Positions 61,273 through 64,000 of a DNA stretch of 64,000 nt are shown one piece after another; within the stretch, counting starts at the first letter, position 1, and every line of letters begins with the position of its first letter. The position numbers were made by a program, and so were the translations under genes. The stretch comes from Muricoccus roseus (GTDB taxonomy: Bacteria; Pseudomonadota; Alphaproteobacteria; Acetobacterales; Acetobacteraceae). The notes below the pieces were generated by a model that did not search any database, was not told the DNA's origin, and was given only the letters and a program-made list of their open reading frames with translations. The stretch is taken from assembly GCF_900141905.1 (NCBI RefSeq), contig NZ_FQZF01000013.1:1-64000 (forward strand), read 5' to 3'.

Positions 61273-61935
61273 ATGAACTTCCTCGACCGCCGCCAAGCTC
61301 GGGCGATCACCCACGCCATGCGCGCCGAGGTCATGGAGGACCTTCCGGAGCTGGCGCAAATCGGGAACGAGGAGCTGCGACGCAAATGCGTGGAGGTCTG
61401 GTGCCTTGCCCTGGCCGAGAGCAGCTTCGCCCGCGTCTCCGACATCCCGGGTGAGTCCAACCCCCGCCAGTTCGCCCTGAAGCGCGGTGACCAGGCCACG
61501 CATCTGCGCGGCGTGACCCGCATCGCCCTTTCCATCGCTGACGAGTTCGCGGCCATGGACCCCGCGGTGCGGATCAACCGGGACCTCGTGATCGCTGGCG
61601 GACTGACGCACGACGTGGGCAAGCCCTGGGAGTTCGACGCCGCCAACCGCGCGCGCTGGGCCGGCGATCCCTCGGCCACGGGCCTGCCCTCCCTTCGGCA
61701 TCCCGTCTATGGGGCGCATCTCTGCATCGCGGCCGGGTTGCCCGAGGAGCTGGCGCATATCGCCCTCGCCCATTCCTTCGAGGGGGAGCACCTGATCCGC
61801 AGCCTGGAATGCCTCATCGTGCAGCGGGCGGACCATCTCTGGTGGTCGATCGCCGGCGGCTGCGGGCTGCTGCAGCCTTCGAGCGATGCCATTCTCGAGG
61901 CCCGGAAGATCGTGCCCCGCCCGCTTCGCGGCTGA
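61273..61935 (+). CDS. HD-domain metal-dependent hydrolase
   Basis: The protein has 220 residues. ATHLRGVTRIALSIA supplies the first histidine, GGLTHDVGK the HD pair, and LRHPVYGAHLCIAAGLPEELAHIALAHSFEG the later histidines of the HD phosphohydrolase fold (cited by RHPVYGAHL and AHIALAHS). Known HD enzymes act on nucleotides or, in an oxygenase branch, on small organic phosphonates and inositol. It lies between two Bug genes with 9- and 31-base gaps, so it belongs to this catabolic operon rather than to nucleotide signalling. Its substrate is not known. Confidence 0.83.
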   Translation: MNFLDRRQARAITHAMRAEVMEDLPELAQIGNEELRRKCVEVWCLALAESSFARVSDIPGESNPRQFALKRGDQATHLRGVTRIALSIADEFAAMDPAVRINRDLVIAGGLTHDVGKPWEFDAANRARWAGDPSATGLPSLRHPVYGAHLCIAAGLPEELAHIALAHSFEGEHLIRSLECLIVQRADHLWWSIAGGCGLLQPSSDAILEARKIVPRPLRG

Positions 61936-61966
61936 CCTGTCCCGACCTCCACGAAAGGAAGCCGAC

Positions 61967-62935
61967 ATGAGATCGGTCCGCCGCCGCACCGCCCTGTTCC
62001 TCCCGGCCTTGCTGGCCGCGGGTCCGGCCCGCGCCGAATGGCCGGACCGGCCGGTCCGCATCATCGTGCCTTTCGCGCCAGGCGGCAGTTCCGACCTGAT
62101 CGCGCGGCTGATCGGGACGGAGCTGCAGACACGGCTGGGCCAGCCGGTGGTGGTGGAGAACCGCGGTGGGGCCAACGGCGCGATCGGGATGGCAGCCGTG
62201 GCCCAGTCCCCCGCCGACGGATACACCTTGGTGCAAGGCCACATCGGCACCCACGCGATCACGCCGGCCATCATGCGCAGCCCCGGCTACAGCACGCTGC
62301 GCGACTTCACGACCGTCGCGGTTCCCGCCACCTCCTCCTCCGTGCTCGTGGTGCCACAGGCCAGCCCGGTCCGGAACCTGAAGGGGCTGCTCGACCTCGC
62401 CCGCGCCAGGCCGGGCGGGCTGAGCTACGGCTCCCCCGGCGTGGGCTCGCCTTCCCACGTCACCGTCGTCCTGCTCTCGAAGATGACCGGAATCAGCGCG
62501 CAGCACGTTCCCTATCGCGGCGGCGGCCCGGCCGTGACCGACCTCGTGGCCGGCACGCTGGACTTCATGTTTGCCGGCCCTTCGGAAGTCCTGGCGCAGG
62601 TCCAGTCCGGCCGGCTGCGCGCCCTGGCCACCACCGGGGAACAGCGCTCACCCGGCAGCCCAGACCTGCCCACGGTCGCGGAAGCGGGCGTCCCGGGTTT
62701 CCGGTTCACCGTCTGGCATGCCCTGTCGGCGCGTGCGGGCACGCCGGCCGCACCGCTTGAGCGGCTTCGTCAGGAGGTCGCCGCCATTCTCGGCACGGAC
62801 GCGATCCAGGCGCGGCTTCGCGGCGTGGGCCTGGAACCCGGCTCGTCCGACGCCGCGGCCGGGGACGCCATGGTGCGGGGGGAGGTGACGAGGTGGGGCA
62901 CGCTGGTGCATGAGGCCGGTATCCAGGTGGACTAA
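61967..62935 (+). CDS. Bug-family solute-binding protein
   Basis: The protein has 322 residues, with GAAAGGAAG before the ATG. The signal peptide is short and ends near GPARAEW. RIIVPFAPGGSSDLIARL, VVENRGGANGAIGMA, ADGYTLVQGH and VPYRGGGPAVTDLVAG are the family motifs. It ends the four-gene operon and its stop overlaps, tail to tail, the stop of a possible small minus-strand gene. Confidence 0.9.
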   Translation: MRSVRRRTALFLPALLAAGPARAEWPDRPVRIIVPFAPGGSSDLIARLIGTELQTRLGQPVVVENRGGANGAIGMAAVAQSPADGYTLVQGHIGTHAITPAIMRSPGYSTLRDFTTVAVPATSSSVLVVPQASPVRNLKGLLDLARARPGGLSYGSPGVGSPSHVTVVLLSKMTGISAQHVPYRGGGPAVTDLVAGTLDFMFAGPSEVLAQVQSGRLRALATTGEQRSPGSPDLPTVAEAGVPGFRFTVWHALSARAGTPAAPLERLRQEVAAILGTDAIQARLRGVGLEPGSSDAAAGDAMVRGEVTRWGTLVHEAGIQVD

Positions 62936-63189
62936 AGCCCGGTTGGTCGGGGCCGGCTGCGGGAGATCCTCGGCGCCTCGCCGGCACGCATCTTTTGCTT
63001 GTCCTTGGGATCGGTGGAGTCGGCGTACTCTGCCGCCTGACCCCATTCCGAGCAGACGTGGAGTTGGTGGCTCCGGAACTTGCGGACCATCTCGCGCGCG
63101 ATCTCGCGAAGCGGAATGTCGCCGAAGAACTCCGTGGAGAGGCGGATGGTGGCATCGACATCCCGCTCGGCCCTGGCCGTCCAGGCCAC
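62932..63189 (-). CDS. Possible small protein of unknown function
   Basis: This 85-residue frame starts at GTG 63189 with AGGAGAG six bases before it, a well-placed ribosome site. The sequence has an ordinary soluble composition (TIRLSTEFFGDIPLREIAREMVRKFRSH in the middle, cited by STEFFGDIPLREIAREM) rather than the arginine-proline bias of chance frames here. The C-terminal 25 residues are basic and low in complexity. I recognise no family. It could be a real gene or a remnant of one. Confidence 0.4.
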   Translation of the reverse strand: MAWTARAERDVDATIRLSTEFFGDIPLREIAREMVRKFRSHQLHVCSEWGQAAEYADSTDPKDKQKMRAGEAPRISRSRPRPTGL

Positions 63190-63509
63190 ATTAGCTCTCC
63201 TGACCTTCCGGAAGGCCTCGAGGAGCGACGGTCATCGCCGTAGCGGGGACAGCGCGGCGCCCCCGTATGTCAGCTGACCTCAGTCCAGTGCTACCCTGGG
63301 CGGCGCGGAGAAGGGGTTCGACCGTCTCGAGCTTGTTCCGCGTCACCTCGTGCCGGGAAAGGGCGGGGAGGGAGCGGCGCCGCGAACCCGCCGGCTGCCA
63401 AGTCGGCCGGTGACGGGCTTATGCAGCACCCGGCCAAGGCCCGATCGGCGCCTAAAAGAACTGGATGTCAGAGGCTATGCTGCTGACCTGCCAGACCCCG
63501 CTGGAGGGT
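63190..63509. other. Intergenic region with nothing recognised
   Basis: These 320 bases between the small minus-strand frame and the tRNA show no gene, repeat or promoter I can support. The tRNA transcript would run into this region from the right; a T-rich stretch (TTCTTTTAGG on the minus strand near 63451-63460) could be where it ends. Confidence 0.3.
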
Positions 63510-63583
63510 TGGCTGGGGAACCTGGATTCGAACCAAGACTGCCCGAGTCAGAGTCGGGAGTTCTACCGTTAAACTATTCCCCA
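63510..63583 (-). tRNA. tRNA-Gln (anticodon CUG)
   Basis: Read on the minus strand the 74-base gene begins TGGGGAA and ends TTCCCCA-G-CCA, a perfect 7-pair acceptor stem with encoded CCA. The anticodon arm is CCCGA-CTCTGAC-TCGGG with anticodon CTG at the centre of the loop. The T arm CTTGG-TTCGAAT-CCAGG is standard with one G-T pair. The acceptor start with U1 and the overall form match bacterial glutamine tRNA. Confidence 0.93.
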
Positions 63584-63599
63584 ACGGCAGGCGCCCGGC

Positions 63600-63628
63600 C
63601 CTATAGCCCGGTGCGGAGCACCCTGCAA
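63600..63628 (-). promoter_or_regulatory. Promoter of tRNA-Gln
   Basis: On the minus strand TTGCAG (63628-63623), 17 bases, TATAGG (63605-63600) forms a good sigma-70 promoter. The predicted transcript start lies about 10 bases before the mature tRNA 5' end at 63583. Confidence 0.65.
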
Positions 63629-63705
63629 CCCGGCTTGTGACAGGCCTAGTGGAATAAGGGCTTGCTCCACCCCATCTCCAGGCGGATCATCGAATTTACA
63701 GTGCC

Positions 63706-64000
63706 ATGCAGACCCGGAACGCTTCCCAGCCGCCGGGTGGCAGGCGGGGGGAGCCCCCCCCGGCGCCGCCCAGCATCCCCTACGCAGCGGCCCCTTCGGG
63801 GGCCCCGCTCTTCGCCGCGCTGGACCTGGGCACGAACAACTGCCGCCTGCTGGTCGCAAGCCCCTCCGGCCCCGCGGGCTTCCGCGTGCTGGACAGCTTC
63901 AGCCGCATCATCCGGCTCGGCGAGGGGCTCAGCTCCACCGGCGCGCTGTCGGATGCTGCGATGGACCGGGCCGAGGCCGCGCTGGAAGCCTGCGGCCAGA
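63706..64000 (+). CDS. Ppx/GppA family phosphatase, N-terminal part (cut by window edge)
   Basis: The frame from ATG 63706 stays open to the right edge. After a disordered, proline-rich leader of about 40 residues comes LFAALDLGTNNCRLLVA, the first phosphate-binding loop of the actin-like exopolyphosphatase/guanosine pentaphosphatase fold. FSRIIRLGEGLSSTGALSDAAMDRA follows as in the family (cited by RLGEGLSSTGALS). It would hydrolyse polyphosphate or pppGpp. The leader is unusually long; a later start is possible but no ATG occurs before the domain. It is divergent from the tRNA. Confidence 0.85.
   Translation, partial: MQTRNASQPPGGRRGEPPPAPPSIPYAAAPSGAPLFAALDLGTNNCRLLVASPSGPAGFRVLDSFSRIIRLGEGLSSTGALSDAAMDRAEAALEACGQ

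Noticed and set aside
1-64000. CRISPR arrays, restriction or toxin-antitoxin systems, phage genes
   Set aside because: No regularly spaced repeats and no genes with the relevant motifs were seen.

Overview
The window is high-GC (roughly 70%) bacterial DNA with dense, often ATGA/GTGA-overlapping genes. The gene set points to an alphaproteobacterium of the Acetobacteraceae, Roseomonas-like type: a fused MrpA-MrpB antiporter subunit, many solute-binding proteins of the Bug (TctC-like tripartite tricarboxylate transporter) family, class III CoA-transferases, and many catabolic operons each with its own regulator. The genus is an inference; no rRNA is present. It reads as a chromosomal accessory region, with an IS5-type transposase tail at the left edge, a decayed IS5-type element near 56 kb and a deletion scar near 29.4 kb.

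Layout. 0-9.8 kb: a TetR regulator, two Bug proteins and an IclR regulator, then an acyl-CoA dehydrogenase overlapping an ADP-forming acyl-CoA synthetase, facing a CoA-transferase overlapping an iron-type alcohol dehydrogenase. A 15-base motif recurs in front of three of these units. 10.3-16.8 kb: PtsN (EIIA-Ntr) followed by a complete Mrp/Pha cation/proton antiporter operon (AB fused, C, D, E, F, G). 17-28.7 kb: an iron module with a DHB-type aryl adenylating enzyme, a free-standing aryl carrier protein, a serine-specific EntF-like synthetase, a YncE-like beta-propeller and a complete Liv-type ABC importer. Fur-box-like promoters sit before the synthetase genes and in the divergent region before the importer. 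29-30.6 kb: remnant of a peptide ABC operon with a truncated AroM-like gene joined to a truncated DppD-like gene, followed by an intact DppF-like ATPase.

30.6-37.7 kb (minus strand): AraC regulator, M20 peptidase, gamma-glutamyltransferase-like protein, oligopeptide-type binding protein, GAF protein and Bug protein, a likely peptide or glutamyl-compound scavenging unit. 38-48.4 kb (plus strand): IclR, class III CoA-transferase, Gln-type thiol dioxygenase (3-mercaptopropionate dioxygenase family), fumarase/aspartase-superfamily lyase, Bug, zinc alcohol dehydrogenase, Bug, unusual crotonase and a BisC/DMSO-reductase-type molybdoenzyme. I read this as a candidate organosulfur-acid catabolic operon. 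48.4-50.4 kb: a divergent LysR/NmrA-type pair. 50.8-55.7 kb: LigI-like amidohydrolase, two Bug proteins and a beta-decarboxylating dehydrogenase, divergent from a GntR regulator across a clear palindrome. 56.3-58.1 kb: an NAD(P)-binding oxidoreductase divergent from a TetR regulator with two operator palindromes. 58.1-62.9 kb: LysR divergent from an enolase-superfamily enzyme, Bug, HD-domain protein and Bug. The right end holds a possible small gene, tRNA-Gln(CUG) with a good promoter, and the start of a Ppx/GppA phosphatase.

Nine Bug-type binding proteins occur in 64 kb with no TctA/TctB membrane genes in view, so they probably share transporters encoded elsewhere or serve as sensors. All functions are read from sequence motifs and family knowledge; no database search was run.
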